This document shows, piece by piece, positions 47,991 through 59,080 of a stretch of 64,000 nucleotides of DNA (position 1 is its first letter; every line of letters begins with the position of its first letter). The position numbers and the translations under genes were made by a program. The stretch spans positions 1-64,000 of the forward strand of contig JAENRP010000132.1 of NCBI GenBank assembly GCA_024741835.1, given 5' to 3'. The notes under the pieces were generated by a model that made no database searches, was not told the DNA's origin, and saw nothing but the letters and a program-made list of their open reading frames with translations. This DNA is from Diplocarpon mali. Taxonomy: Eukaryota; Ascomycota; Leotiomycetes; Helotiales; Drepanopezizaceae.

Positions 47991-49227
47991 AATTATATAG
48001 TTTAGCGCTTATTATATCTTTAGGCTAAGAGGCGAATTTCAAGGTAGGCTTAACTATAAATAACCAATTCTCTTCTTTATTATTAAAGAAATCTTATTTA
48101 AACTCTAGCATAAGAGTCCAGTTTTCTTTTAAAATAAGTAAACTATAAGTAAAAGCGCAGAGCCTTAGCATATTAATAATAGTACTATTAGGTAAGGTAA
48201 TATCTATAGCTTAATTTGATCTTTTTATAGCTTTATCAGCTGCTATAAGTACTATATTAGATAGGCCTATAAATCTGCGATTGCAAATTCGATTGCCTTA
48301 GAATTTTACTACTCCTTTTTAAATAATAAAGAAATTGAGAATTTGAATAGCTTTAGCTATAGGAGTATTTTCCTTAAGAATTTTTAATAATACTCGCCTT
48401 CTATTATTAGAATTAATATTTATTAGGAAATGTAAACGAAATAGGAGTCCTCTCTTATTAGTGGCTAAATTATCTAATTGTCGAATAGATTCTTCCCTTT
48501 TGTCTTAGTCTATTTTAAAAGTATCGGCCAAGGTTATATATTAATCTGCATCGGCTAAGAATTCCTCTTTAGAGATTCTCTTTAGTTTTAATTCTTCGAT
48601 TAAGAAGTTGTCAAATTAGAGAATTCCAAGGGCCACCTAGGTTAAAAGGTTGCTAATAGCATTTGCGTAAGCTAAAAGGAGTTTTTATTACTTTATATTT
48701 CCTAAGGCTGCATAGGTCGATTTGAAGTTCTCTAATGATGCAATAGCTCTACTATCCTAAGAGAAGTTTATAACTAGTGCTTATTTATCTTTTATTGCAA
48801 TAGATAAAACCATTTATAAGTTCTTTAAAGGCATATTACTTATAAAAGATAGAGAGTATAAATAAGAGAATTTAATAGGGTATAAGAATTAAAAGGGCAT
48901 ATAAGCTGCAATAGGTTTGCTATATATATATTAAGGAAATTGGACTTTTTATTTATTATTTAAGGAAAGTAATAGGAATATTATAATTAAAGGCTAATAT
49001 TAAGAATGTAAAATAAGTTAAAGTAGGCAAGAATTTAAGGTGATCCTAAAAGATCTATATCTTAAATAATAAAGGAGGCGACTTTGCTAAAAATATAAAA
49101 ATAAGGATTAGAGGAAGGTAAGATAATTAATAGGCTAGGAAATCGTTCGGTATTCCCGCTTGCGTTCTTCGGATATTTTAAGAATAATAACTTAAGGTTG
49201 CGATTAATTAGGTATTTTAATATTCTT

Positions 49228-49253
49228 TACTTATAAGACTAGCTTATAGGTCA
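49228..49253 (-). repeat. Palindromic element in integrase tail
   Basis: In the RT/integrase frame as LTYKLVLxV, just before the pol stop. Confidence 0.8.
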
Positions 49254-50662
49254 AATTGGAAAAATCTTAGTCTTTATCTAAGGGTTTAAAATTGCTTATA
49301 TTACTATCAGTTCTTATAAAAGATTCGGAGGTTATATCAATTTCTAATTCGTCTTCTAAGGGGAATAAGGTCTAGTCGCATTAATAAAAGCGCTTCAGTC
49401 GGTTAGCTGCAAAGGTTCCTTTGATATCAATTCTATTAAGTTCCTAAAGAGAATAGTATTCCTTTTCTTCCTACTCAAACTTAACCTTAAATAGACCAAG
49501 CTATTAATAGTCAAGTTTAATATTTATAGATATATTAATACTTTTTATAATATTATAAACTAGGATAAGATTATCTTTTTAAATAGGGTATATTTTAAGT
49601 ACTTTAGAAGTAGCCTATACTTCCTTAGCTTTTTCCTAATATTATTTCTTTTATAGAATAATTTCCTCTATATCTATATCTTAGAGCTTAAGTTATTAGC
49701 ATCTTATTATAAGTAAATTAGAACGGTTCCGAATTTGACTATAATCAAACAATCTTTAAATAGGCTATTAGGATTTAAAAGGGAGCTATACCTCTCTGCT
49801 ATAGATAAGGAAGAATAGTATAACTCCAATCAGTTTATAGATTATCGTTTAATAAGTAAAGAGTATTTTATAAAAGCGTTTTATCTAATCCTTAAATCCT
49901 TTATAAGTAACTTTGGATAGACTATTAAGAATATTATAGTATCCTTATTCTACTACTCTATTAGCTTTCGAGTTATATACTAAGATTTGAACCCATTTGA
50001 TGCTATATTTTCATAAGAAAGCTTTAACTATTCCTTTGTTTTTAAGGCCTCTATTAATAGTTAATCTATTAAAAAGTCTATAGCGATAGATTACGTCTTT
50101 TTAAAGGAACTTTATAATAGATTTAAAGTTAGTAGATCTTAAAGGTTGTCCTTTAAGTTATCCTAATAGGTCTTCCTTTACTAAAATAAAATATATTATC
50201 CTATTCTTAATAGTTAGTACTTATATAATATTAAAGCTGACTTTATAGAAAAGGCCTAATAGCTAAGTTAAGAATAAGGGATTTTCCTTATAACTAGGTT
50301 TTCATTTCTAATAAGAGATACAACTCTTTATAAAAGCTTTATAGTCTTTAAAAGAGCCTTTCTAAAAGAATTTTCTTAAGAGTTAGTAGTAAGTGGACTT
50401 AGCTTCTTAGTAGCCAGTTTCCTTATAAATATCCTAAATAGCCTTAGCCCTTAGTTTTTCGTCGTCTAAGTAGAGTTATATAGGGAATAAGTTATCGCTC
50501 CTTTTAAACAATCGTCTTCCTTATATTAGATAAATTAAAGCTTTAGCTTTGAATTTCTAAAAATCCTTAAGAGCAACTATCTTTAGTTATTTAAATATAA
50601 TTAAAAACTTTGCGATTTCTTTAAAGTTACTTAAGTAGTTAGGTAATAAAATTCTCTTATTT

Positions 50663-50688
50663 AACTCGCGGGCTAAGCTTACGAGTTA
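50663..50688 (-). repeat. Palindromic element between RNase H and integrase, off-frame
   Basis: Well preserved ACTCGCGGGCT-A-AGCTTACGAGT. Here the surrounding frame reads LVSLARELNK, so this copy is not in the usual T-x-R-P phase. Confidence 0.8.
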
Positions 50689-52629
50689 AGTCCCTTTAAG
50701 GCGATATATTAATAAATAACCAACTTTGTTTTCTACCCACTTATTAATATCTATTTTATCTGCTTTAATCAAATTAAAGGGGTAGGGCCGAGTTCTTTTT
50801 AAAAGGCCGTTAGTAGTAGTATTTTTTATTCCTAGAATATATTTGACTTTAAAGTCTATCAGTCTTATCTAAGCAATCCATTTTATTAGCAAGGCTTTTA
50901 ATAGGTCGCTTGCAGCTCTATTTAATTATTCTACTAGCACTTTAGCATTAGTTTTAAAAATGAAGTAAGTGCTATAGAGGTCGCTTCTTATCTTTTTTAT
51001 TGCCTTTAGAGCGCCTTTGCATTCTTATTTAATAGTATTATACTTTATCTCTACTAGATTCTAAAGACTACTTTTAAAGTGAGCTAGATGTCTTTTCTAT
51101 TAGCTATTAGCTTATTAAAAGATAGCACCCCATTTGATTAAGCTTATATTAACTATTAGTATAATTGGCCTAGCGTCAGCTCTATAGTCTATTTTAATTA
51201 AATAAGGCGCCTTAAGCAACGCTTGCTTTAGTTGTTTTATAGCCTCTATTTAAGGTTTCTCCTATTGAAACTTAGCCCCTTTCTAAAATAAGGAGTAAAT
51301 AGGTGCTGCCTTTTTAATAAAATCCTTAATCTAAATGCAATAGTATACTATAATACTAATAAACGCGCGAGCTTCTACTATATCGTCATACTTCTTCCAT
51401 TTGTCGATTTTAAGTACTTTAGCCCTTTAAGGACTTCGGCTATTAGAATTAGTAATAAAACTAACAATTTCTATTAATAGAAGATAGTATTATAACTTTG
51501 GACCAACTGTTGCTCTTGCCCTTTCGAATTATATAAGCACCTAATCTAAGTTCTAAATATGTTCTATTATAAATCGCTATATATTAAAAAGAACTTCTTT
51601 ATAGTTATAAAATGATTTTGATCCTTTTACTCTTATATCATCTATATAAAGGAGTACAATATTAGGTATATAATCTACTAATATTTTATAGATTACTTAG
51701 ACAAATTGAGCGATCGAATTTATAGCCTCTTAAGGTAATCTTATTATCTAAAGTAGCTTAAAAGGGGTTTGAATTACTATTATATCTTTCGATTTAATAT
51801 TAAGAATAAATTGGTTATATTTAAAGAAGAAGTTAATAAGAGAGCTATAGGTTAATCCTGCGAATTCATTTAAGAGCTTATCTATATTTGAAGGAACGTT
51901 GGCGTCCCTAACTATTACTCGGTTCATCTTTACTACTACTATTATTAGTTTGTAAGTTCCCTTTTCTTTTTTAGCAACTAAGAACCATTTATTCTTATAA
52001 GGGCTATTATAGAACTTAAGAACACTTTGCTTTAGCCTATCCTTTAATATTTCGATTACCTTTTCTTAAAGAGCTTTAAGAACCTTGAATATTTTCTCTT
52101 ATTAGGCTTTATAAGGTATTATCTTAATTTTAATATAAGGCGTGACCTCTTTTTAAATCTGGCTAAGTTCCGTCTAGTTAAAAGCTAAGGCGTCCTCTTG
52201 ATTTATTAAGGTTTTATAAAGTAGTTCGCATTCTTATTCTATTAAATTATCTCCAATTTTTAGTATATTAAAATATTCTTTTATTAGCTAATATCTAATG
52301 GATTTATTAGAAAATCTACTTATAATAAACTTGTCGAATTTGCCACCCGGCTTCGAAGGTCGAAGCTTCTTATCTTATTTAAACTAATCATTTAATCCTT
52401 TAGGCTTTAAGCTATTAGAGATTCCCTAATCTACTAGTTGTACTTTGTCAGCCTTGCTTTTATATATAGTTCGAATATTAGCTAGTACTATGCTTCTCTA
52501 CTTCTTTCCTTTTTTATCAAATCCTATAAAACGGTCCGAATTTTCCTTTTTAAAAATAAATAAAAGATTTTCTAAATTATTAATTTGAAGTGCGTAAATG
52601 GAAATGTTATTAGTAATTTTATTGTTTTT

Positions 52630-52655
52630 CACTTGCGGGTCTAGCCTATAAGTGG
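52630..52655 (-). repeat. Palindromic element in protease-RT linker
   Basis: In the RT frame as TTYRLDPQVKN. Confidence 0.82.
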
Positions 52656-52791
52656 TTTTTAAGTTTTTTAAAATAATTAGTAAATTGTTGAAATTTGTAA
52701 AATAAACTCTCTTCTCTACCTTATTTTTCTTTTTTCTTAATTGTTAAGCCGATAAAACGCTAATTATACTATTTTTTAAAATTCTAGATTT

Positions 52792-52817
52792 AACTCCTAG
52801 TTTAAGACTGCGAGTCA
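52792..52817 (-). repeat. Second palindromic element in protease-RT linker
   Basis: In the RT frame as LTRSLKLGVKS, 162 bp (54 codons) from its neighbour. Confidence 0.82.
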
Positions 52818-54707
52818 AATTACTATTATTTAAAATCGGCAAACTTACCTTTCTTTTGCTATAACTCCTCGCTAAGTGCCTTCCTTTACTAGTATTAAGC
52901 TTAGCCCTTATGCTAACTAATCATTTCCTAAAACCTTATTCTAGAATTCGGCTATATCTTTTGCAATAATCATTTATCCTTTTAAAGATCGATCTGTATT
53001 TTAAAGACTAGCTTTTATAAGACTATCTTTAGGATAGTTAAATATTAGCTAAGATTTTAAAATAAAGGGCATTTTTAAAAGAATATCATTTGAAGAATTC
53101 TCTATTATTAGAAAGTTAATATAATTAACAATTCCTCTGACTTTAACCTTTATATTTTTTACCTATCTATTAAAATTGTATTTTAATCTAGAGATAGTCA
53201 AATAAATAAGGAGTCGATTGCTAATAATTATCAATTGAGCTATTTCTACTACTTTTCTAATTATTATATTAACTTCTAAACTATAATCGATCAAAGCCTT
53301 TACTTTAACTGATTCTTCTATTAAATAAATAATAATAGGGCTTTTTATTACAATTGCTAAATAATTTCGATTGATATTCTAAGATATTAAAGCTATTGCT
53401 ATAATATTATAATACCTTTAAGTTCTTTCGTTTTCTATAATCTAAAGACATTTAATTAAGGCTAAGTGCTTTTTAAAGTTCTTTTATATTACAATTTCCA
53501 TTTCCTTATTATTATTCAAATCTTTAAAGGTAATTAAGATATGCTTTCTTAGCACTTTATCAAAGCGTTTAATTAAACTAAATAGGTCTTTAAACGTAAG
53601 GTTAATTTGCTAAGCTATAATATTCTCTATAGCTTTCTCTATTGCGGTTAAACTAGCGTATTTATTAATGAATTTTTCCTATTTTAATATCTATCTCTTT
53701 CGCTTAAGGTTAAGGGTCTATGCAATAACTTTAACTTCTTAATCTTTAAGCTTAGAGCTATCTTTATCTATTATATCTCTGATCAATTTGTCTACTATAT
53801 TGGCTTTATCCTTATCTATTGTAGTTCTAGATTATTAGGTATCTTTTAGCATTTGGACTCTATATTAAGATTCCTAAGTTGCATATATTGATTTTTAGAC
53901 TTTGGCTAGTTTTATTAGTATTAAGGGAGTGGTAGATCTAAAAGGACGCTAAGTATTTTAAGGGTTTTTAAATATAGAAGTAGTATTAATATTAGCAGAT
54001 ACGTTATTATTAACCTATCTTAAGATAGAGATGCCTTTAACTTCTATAGCTATTTGATTAGAAGCTAGGTCCTTAAGAACTCCCTTAAGTAGGTTGCTAG
54101 TTGGACTAGTATATATATAAGTTGGAATTTTAGCGTTTATATCTATAATACGCTATCGTTCGACTAAATTCTCATCCTATTTTATACTATATATCATTAT
54201 TCAAATAGTCTATAACTATAAGCGATTCTAGTGCTTTTTAATAGGGATAGCTTTTAGCCTAGGATCTTTAATATAAAGCATCTTATACTTATTAATATAT
54301 ATGACCCTAGTATTAATAAAACAATGGAAAAGAGGGCAATTGTTACAATACTTATATAAAGTGTAATTGGGTTCTTTATTATTGCAAAAGTTGTAGGTTA
54401 GTCGTCTTCTATTGCTATTCCCTTAGTACTTTATAGCATTAATATTGGTAGAGTGCTAGTTGGGATTAATTTCTCTTTCTTTAATTAACTATTGAGTTCT
54501 TATATTAGCTAGTTGTTCCGAATAATAAGAAGCAAGAGTCTGGTAATAGGAACTACTGTATTAGCTTATAGTAGCTGAGTTTTGCCTATTATTAAATTAG
54601 AGAATATGCTATTTTTCTTATAAGAGATTATTAATCCTAATTTCTAAGCTTTAGATTTAGAATTCTATAAATTAGGTCTTAAGTTCCTTAATTCTAGGGT
54701 TGGATCT

Positions 54708-54733
54708 TACTCTTAGGTTAGGACCGCAAGTAA
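54708..54733 (-). repeat. Palindromic element in giant gypsy gag
   Basis: Read as FTCGPNLRV; orthologous to 19644-19669 in the short element. Confidence 0.82.
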
Positions 54734-55716
54734 AGGGTATAACTACTAGGTTCTTCTTTGCCTCCTCTATGACTTTTAAAGCCTTTGAGTATTCTTAGAC
54801 TAGGCTTTTGAGGTCTTTAGTATAGGAGGGAGTGGGGGCTTTTTCCTACTCTATAGTATTAATAGTTCTCTTACTAAGATCTGATTTTAAAGCAAAGGCT
54901 GCGAATTCTTCAAATAAGGCAAAGGTTATAAGGTCTTGCTTATTGATCTTAAAATGCTTGATGATCTTATTTTAAAGGCTAATAGGTAATTTAAGTAAGA
55001 AAAGGCGGCCTCTTTCAACTTCGCTAAGTATTTTCTAGCTGATTAAGGTATTTAATATATAAGTAAAAGTCCGATAATAGTTCTTAAGTTCCTTAGGAGT
55101 ATAAGTGATTAAAATAAATTCCTTTAAGAAAGCTAAGGTATCGCAAATCTGCTATCTATTAAATTTGCGAAATTCAGATTTAAGGACCTTAATAAGGAGT
55201 TCCTATAAATTATAAGTTTTCTATTTAGGAAGGGACTTAATAATATCCTTGCTTATATAATTATAGTAGTAAGGAAGTTAAGAAATTATATCCTTTTATA
55301 TAATATTAAAATTGTAATAAGTTTCTTTATATTACTTAAGGAAATTAGTAATATTGGCGCCTATAAAGTAAGGAGCGCTAAGGGAACTAAGGAGGGGAAA
55401 GTGACTAGTAATAGCCTTAAATGCGGCTATTATCATTTTATACTAACTATCTAAGTTGATAGAATCTATAAGGGGTAAAGGAGAAGCTTTGATATTACGA
55501 GATTGATTGCTAAGAGGAGTACTTTAAAATTCAAAAGGGCTTAAAGAATATTTAGAATTTGAGTTAATCTTAAAGTGATTAAGACGAGTTTAAAAAGATT
55601 TAAACAAAGGGTTAGTGAAAAGTTTAAAATTATTATTATTTTTAATATTTTCTAATATTAATATTAAAAAAGTAGGTAGTAGTCTTAAGTTGTTTAAGGA
55701 CGTCTTTTTATCCTCT

Positions 55717-55742
55717 TACTTATAAGCTAAGCCTAAGAGTAG
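55717..55742 (-). repeat. Palindromic element at gag start of giant gypsy
   Basis: Read as STLRLSLxVRG; orthologous to 18668-18693 and 63713-63738. Confidence 0.82.
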
Positions 55743-56408
55743 AATTCCGGATTCTACTAAAAGTTTAATTTAAGTTTGCTAAAAGATTTTAAGTAAGTAT
55801 TAAATAGCTAATAAGAGCGTTGCAACTAATTGCAATAAGATAAGGTTTACTTAATTAAGGACTAATTTCTAAAATAAGGTTTATATTTAAGATTCTTCTT
55901 AGCCTTTAGGCCAATTCCTATTAGTCCTTAGAATAAAGGGGTCTCTAAAGACGATTCTAAGGCAATTCTTAAAGTTCTATTTAGCTAAGGCGGCTGAATT
56001 ATCAGATTCGGATTTCTAAAGATTCTAAAGAGGCACTTTTAGTTAGAGTTTGCGCTTGGTATTACTTAAGTACTTAAAACCACTACTATTTGAGATTGCT
56101 ATTATAAGGTTTATTAAACTTTTCATATTAAGAAGCTGAAAATTCCGAAAATCTCAAAGTTAAGAAAGAAAATAAGGGTTTTTAAAGCAAAGCTAAAAAG
56201 GGAAAATCTAAAGTTATTAATAGTTGCTAAACGAAAATCGATAGTTCTAAGTAACTAAGCGATTAAGGATAAGGTTTTAAAGTTAATTAAAATGCTATAA
56301 GTGTTTCGAAGACGTATTTCAAAGGCCGGTCTCTTATTTATAAACCAAGAGATCGATAAGGTCGTATAAGGACGGAAATCTTAAGAAATTAGTCCTTACG
56401 TAGGTTAT

Positions 56409-56656
56409 TAATATAAATCTAAAGGGAGATAATATAAGAATAGGCCTAAGGGAAGACTTAAAAACAAGAGGAGGAAGCACTATAAGCAGGCTCTCTTAGA
56501 TAAGATATTAGGAATAAGTCCTAAGTATAAAGTATATTTAATACTATAGCAATATATGCTATTTCTATATATAGAAGATGGCCCTTTTATCCTCTTACTA
56601 TCCTACGTCGATTATGTGATATATGTCATAAGACCTATCTATCTTAGGTCTCCATA
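56409..56656 (-). repeat. 5' LTR of giant gypsy
   Basis: 248 bp; minus strand TATGGAGACCTAAGATAG to TTTATATTA, followed by ATAACCTACGTAAGGAC as in other copies. The open frame at 56556-56744 crosses the LTR edge and is spurious. Confidence 0.85.
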
Positions 56657-57259
56657 TTATATAATATTATATAAACAGGCAAAGAGCTTAGAGCTGCTTA
56701 TATATATAAGGGAAAAGGGCTCTCCTATAAGGAGGGCTCTTTAACTTCTTCGTTTCTTTCGTATTAGACCTATAGAATACGCCTTTTATACTACTTCTTA
56801 CTACTATACTTAATCTTGCACTTTAGTAGTTTTGTATTATTATATTAAACGAAGAAGTTCTTCTTTACTAGGGATAGCTTTTAATAATATCCTACCCCTT
56901 TTGAAAATCGATTTGCGATTGTTTCGACTTTCGATAGATTCAGGATCCTAAAGATCTCTTAGATAAACTAAAAGCTTAAGTGTAGCTTATTAACTAATAT
57001 AATCGAGGAACGCTTTTACTAATCGGATTTTCTCAACTACTCCTTTTATAAAAGTGCTATAGGTAGAAGTTAGGAGAGTACTATACTACTAGAACCCTTT
57101 TTCTATAGAACCCCTTTTTTTAACCGAATTACTACCGAAACTAAAATCGGTAAAATGAATTCCCTACTAGCCGGAAGTTAGTAAACCTAGAACGTACCTG
57201 GTTTATTTAAGGAACTAGCTTCTATAAGGAGTACCCCTACCCTAGCTCCTAGGGCCGGA
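56657..57259 (+). other. Probable 5' LTR remainder and leader of the chromodomain gypsy
   Basis: TATA-like run TATATATATAAGGG (about 56.70 kb), direct repeats of AGGGCTCT, and a perfect 13-bp inverted repeat AACTTCTTCGTTT (56743-56755) / AAACGAAGAAGTT (56847-56859). The LTR end and primer site were not identified. No gene. Confidence 0.45.
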
Positions 57260-59080
57260 CCTTCCTCTGCCGCCAAGGGCAAGAGGCAATAATGCTATAG
57301 CCGAGCCAATTGAGATAAATGAGACTTTTCGAACCCGAACGTCTTATAAGGAATAGTCTTAGGTTTAAAGGAATCCTTATAACGCTAAGATCAATCTAAT
57401 CGATAATTATAAAGCGAGATTAGTAGGATTGCTTAAGCTATCTCTAGCCTAGAGACCCTAGCTTATTAAAGCTAAGAGACGGCTTAGCGCATATATTAGA
57501 CTACTAAGCGAGAATCTACCTACCCTTAGGAGACCTAGCCTCCTCTAGAAGTTGATATAGATACGAAATAGCTAAAAATTCAGCTAATTGAAAAGATCAC
57601 CCCCTTTGATAATAAGACCTTTTTAATATATAAGCAGTAGTTAGCTTTAGTCTAAGACCGATTATAAGTCAATGCCGACTTATATCCGAATGAGCGAGCT
57701 CGCCGAGCCCTTATTTAAGGATCTACTATAGGATAAGCCTAAATGTACCTCGAACCCTAATACCTTTCGAAGACTAACCCCTTTCGAAACTATTAAAAAA
57801 TAGTAGAACTGCTAAGCAATTACTTTTTAACTAGCTAGAAGGTAGACCTATTTCGATCTACTTTCTATTACCTTTATATAAGAGAAGCCGATTATTTTAA
57901 AGAAACTTTTCCTTAGTTTCAGGCCTAATTCCAATTAGCTATAATCTAAGGAGAGGTCTTAAGATCTGAGTGGTTCTTCTTTATATAGAATAAGATTACC
58001 CCCTAGCTTAGAGCTACTTGCGCCTTAGCTAAGGCCTCTTAAAGGAAGGACTATACTATTATAGTTAACTATTATACAGAAAATAGGCTAAATATGCTAG
58101 TACGCGCCCTAAGGTATGGATTCACATTTTGGCCAAGCGGTATTATATATAACAGTTATAAGCCCTATAAGCGTAGCGATAATTCTTTCGCATTCCTCTT
58201 GCGCAAGGTTTAGCCGACGTTTCTCTTACTTTGAAGTTCTACCGGTCGCCGATTTTCCAAATTCTCGGCAATGATTATACTCGGTTTCGATAGCTATATC
58301 GATAGAAGTTTCGATAGATTTAAGTAAAAAGACGTCCGATAGCCGTCCGATGTATAGCTAAAGGAAACTGCGGTCTTCCGGCCCTTCCGACCACCTATTT
58401 TCTACTAGCTTAGCAGTCTATGCGCTATATCTACGCTACTATAGACTGGGCTAATACTTAGGCCATTGGAAAAACTGTTCTTCCGGCGACCTAGGAGGTA
58501 TATTATACAGAAAATAGGCTAAATATGCTAGTACGCGCCTTAAGGTATGGATTCACATTTTGGCCGAGCGGTATTATGCACGATATTAACTAATTAAACG
58601 CCCTTAATGCCGAATGCTAAAGCAATCAACTTCTTAACCCTTCGACTAAAAGTAAAGCGACCCTGGTATTATACTAAAAGATATCTAGTTTACTCCTTAA
58701 TAAGACTACTTATAGTCCGAGCGCTAGAAGTACCACTTGAGTTTCTAGGTCACTAGCCCTAAAGCCTATTACCCCTTTTCGCTAAGATACGCCAGCTAAG
58801 GCTAATTCTCTTGCTTTGCCCCTTAAGTAAGCTACCTGCTAGACCTATAGCAAAACTAATTACTATAAGACTAAGTGCCCTTTTATAAGTAAGATTAATA
58901 CTTTAAAAGATATAAAAGAAGCTAATCCGACTCTAGACTTAATTAAGAATAGGATTAAAATAGAAGATAATTAGAAAAACAAAGAGGCTTAAGAAAAGAC
59001 TCCTACTTAAGCCTGCGAAAGTACGACTTATTAAAGCTAGATCTTAACTCTTTAATAAGAGGGAAGCAATTCCTAACCTC
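57260..59080 (+). pseudogene. Chromodomain gypsy gag, RIP-degraded and split by a TRIM
   Basis: Plus-strand frame: IEKITPFDNKTFLIYKQ near 57.57 kb and NADLYPNERARRALI near 57.67 kb, the capsid pattern of gypsy gags. It then runs to DYTIIVN at 58069, resumes in the same frame after 58590, and reaches a zinc knuckle remnant ATCQTYSKTNYYKTKC near 58.83 kb. Stops are TAG/TAA. Confidence 0.8.
58070..58585 (+). mobile_element. TRIM: 516-bp miniature LTR retrotransposon
   Basis: Two 85-bp LTRs (58070-58154 and 58501-58585) begin TATTATACAGAAAATAGG (originally TGTTGTACAG..) and end ..GCACGATA (originally GCACGACA). The 5-bp target duplication TTAAC (58065-58069; 58586-58590) is exact. GTTATAAGCCC directly after the first LTR is the half-iMet primer site, as in copia A and B. 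The 346-bp interior has no coding capacity. It must move with proteins from another, probably copia, element. Confidence 0.88.

Larger units (their letters stand above)
45562..48834 (-). pseudogene. Giant gypsy extra ORF X1, unknown family, RIP-degraded
   Basis: One minus-strand frame of 1,091 codons, ATG at 48834 (MPLKNLQMVLSIAIKDK) to TAA at 45562, interrupted only by TAG/TAA. Blocks shared with X2: TYAALGNIK, NRRFIGLSNIVLIAADKAI, SLLILKE, MYLYHFYPIDSATSIPF and YQLIAYPEP. A 61-codon piece at 47806-47991 is still open. It starts about 300 bp after integrase ends, in the position where some gypsy elements carry an envelope-like or accessory ORF, but no membrane segment is evident. Function unknown. 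Palindromic elements are in frame at codons 282, 745 and 1040. Confidence 0.72.
49090..55740 (-). pseudogene. Giant gypsy gag-pol, RIP-degraded
   Basis: Minus strand: gag from about 55.7 kb (FTCGPNLRV near 54.72 kb), a Cys-rich knuckle remnant (NFCNNKEPNYTLYKYC near 54.4 kb), protease with ALIDYSLEVNIII near 53.3 kb (DSG-like site degraded), and reverse transcriptase about 52.2-51.4 kb. Reverse transcriptase has LLYIDDIRVKGSKSFYN with catalytic YIDD intact at 51648, then VSFITNSNSRSP. RNase H follows (IILIVNISLIKWGAIF near 51.15 kb), then integrase about 50.55-49.8 kb with a C-terminal tail to about 49.1 kb. The frame reads like the widespread fungal gypsy type whose RT is followed by EARAFIxxxVYY. 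Stops are TAG/TAA. Confidence 0.82.
40870..56656 (-). mobile_element. Giant Ty3/gypsy retrotransposon with two extra ORFs after pol
   Basis: Two 248-bp LTRs in the same orientation (56656-56409 and 41117-40870) bound about 15.8 kb. The minus-strand order is leader, gag, protease, reverse transcriptase, RNase H, integrase, extra ORF X1, extra ORF X2. No chromodomain was seen after integrase. An 86-N gap (41280-41365) lies near the 3' end. Only a weak 4-bp duplication (TTAT) is visible at the borders, so the ends rest on LTR similarity. Two LTRs from separate insertions cannot be fully excluded, but gag-to-X2 colinearity on one strand argues for one element. Confidence 0.75.

Noticed and set aside
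57647..57671. Possible further palindromic element (TAGTCTAAGACCG..AAGTC)
   Set aside because: Arms do not pair with the right spacing, and the bases encode ordinary gypsy gag here.
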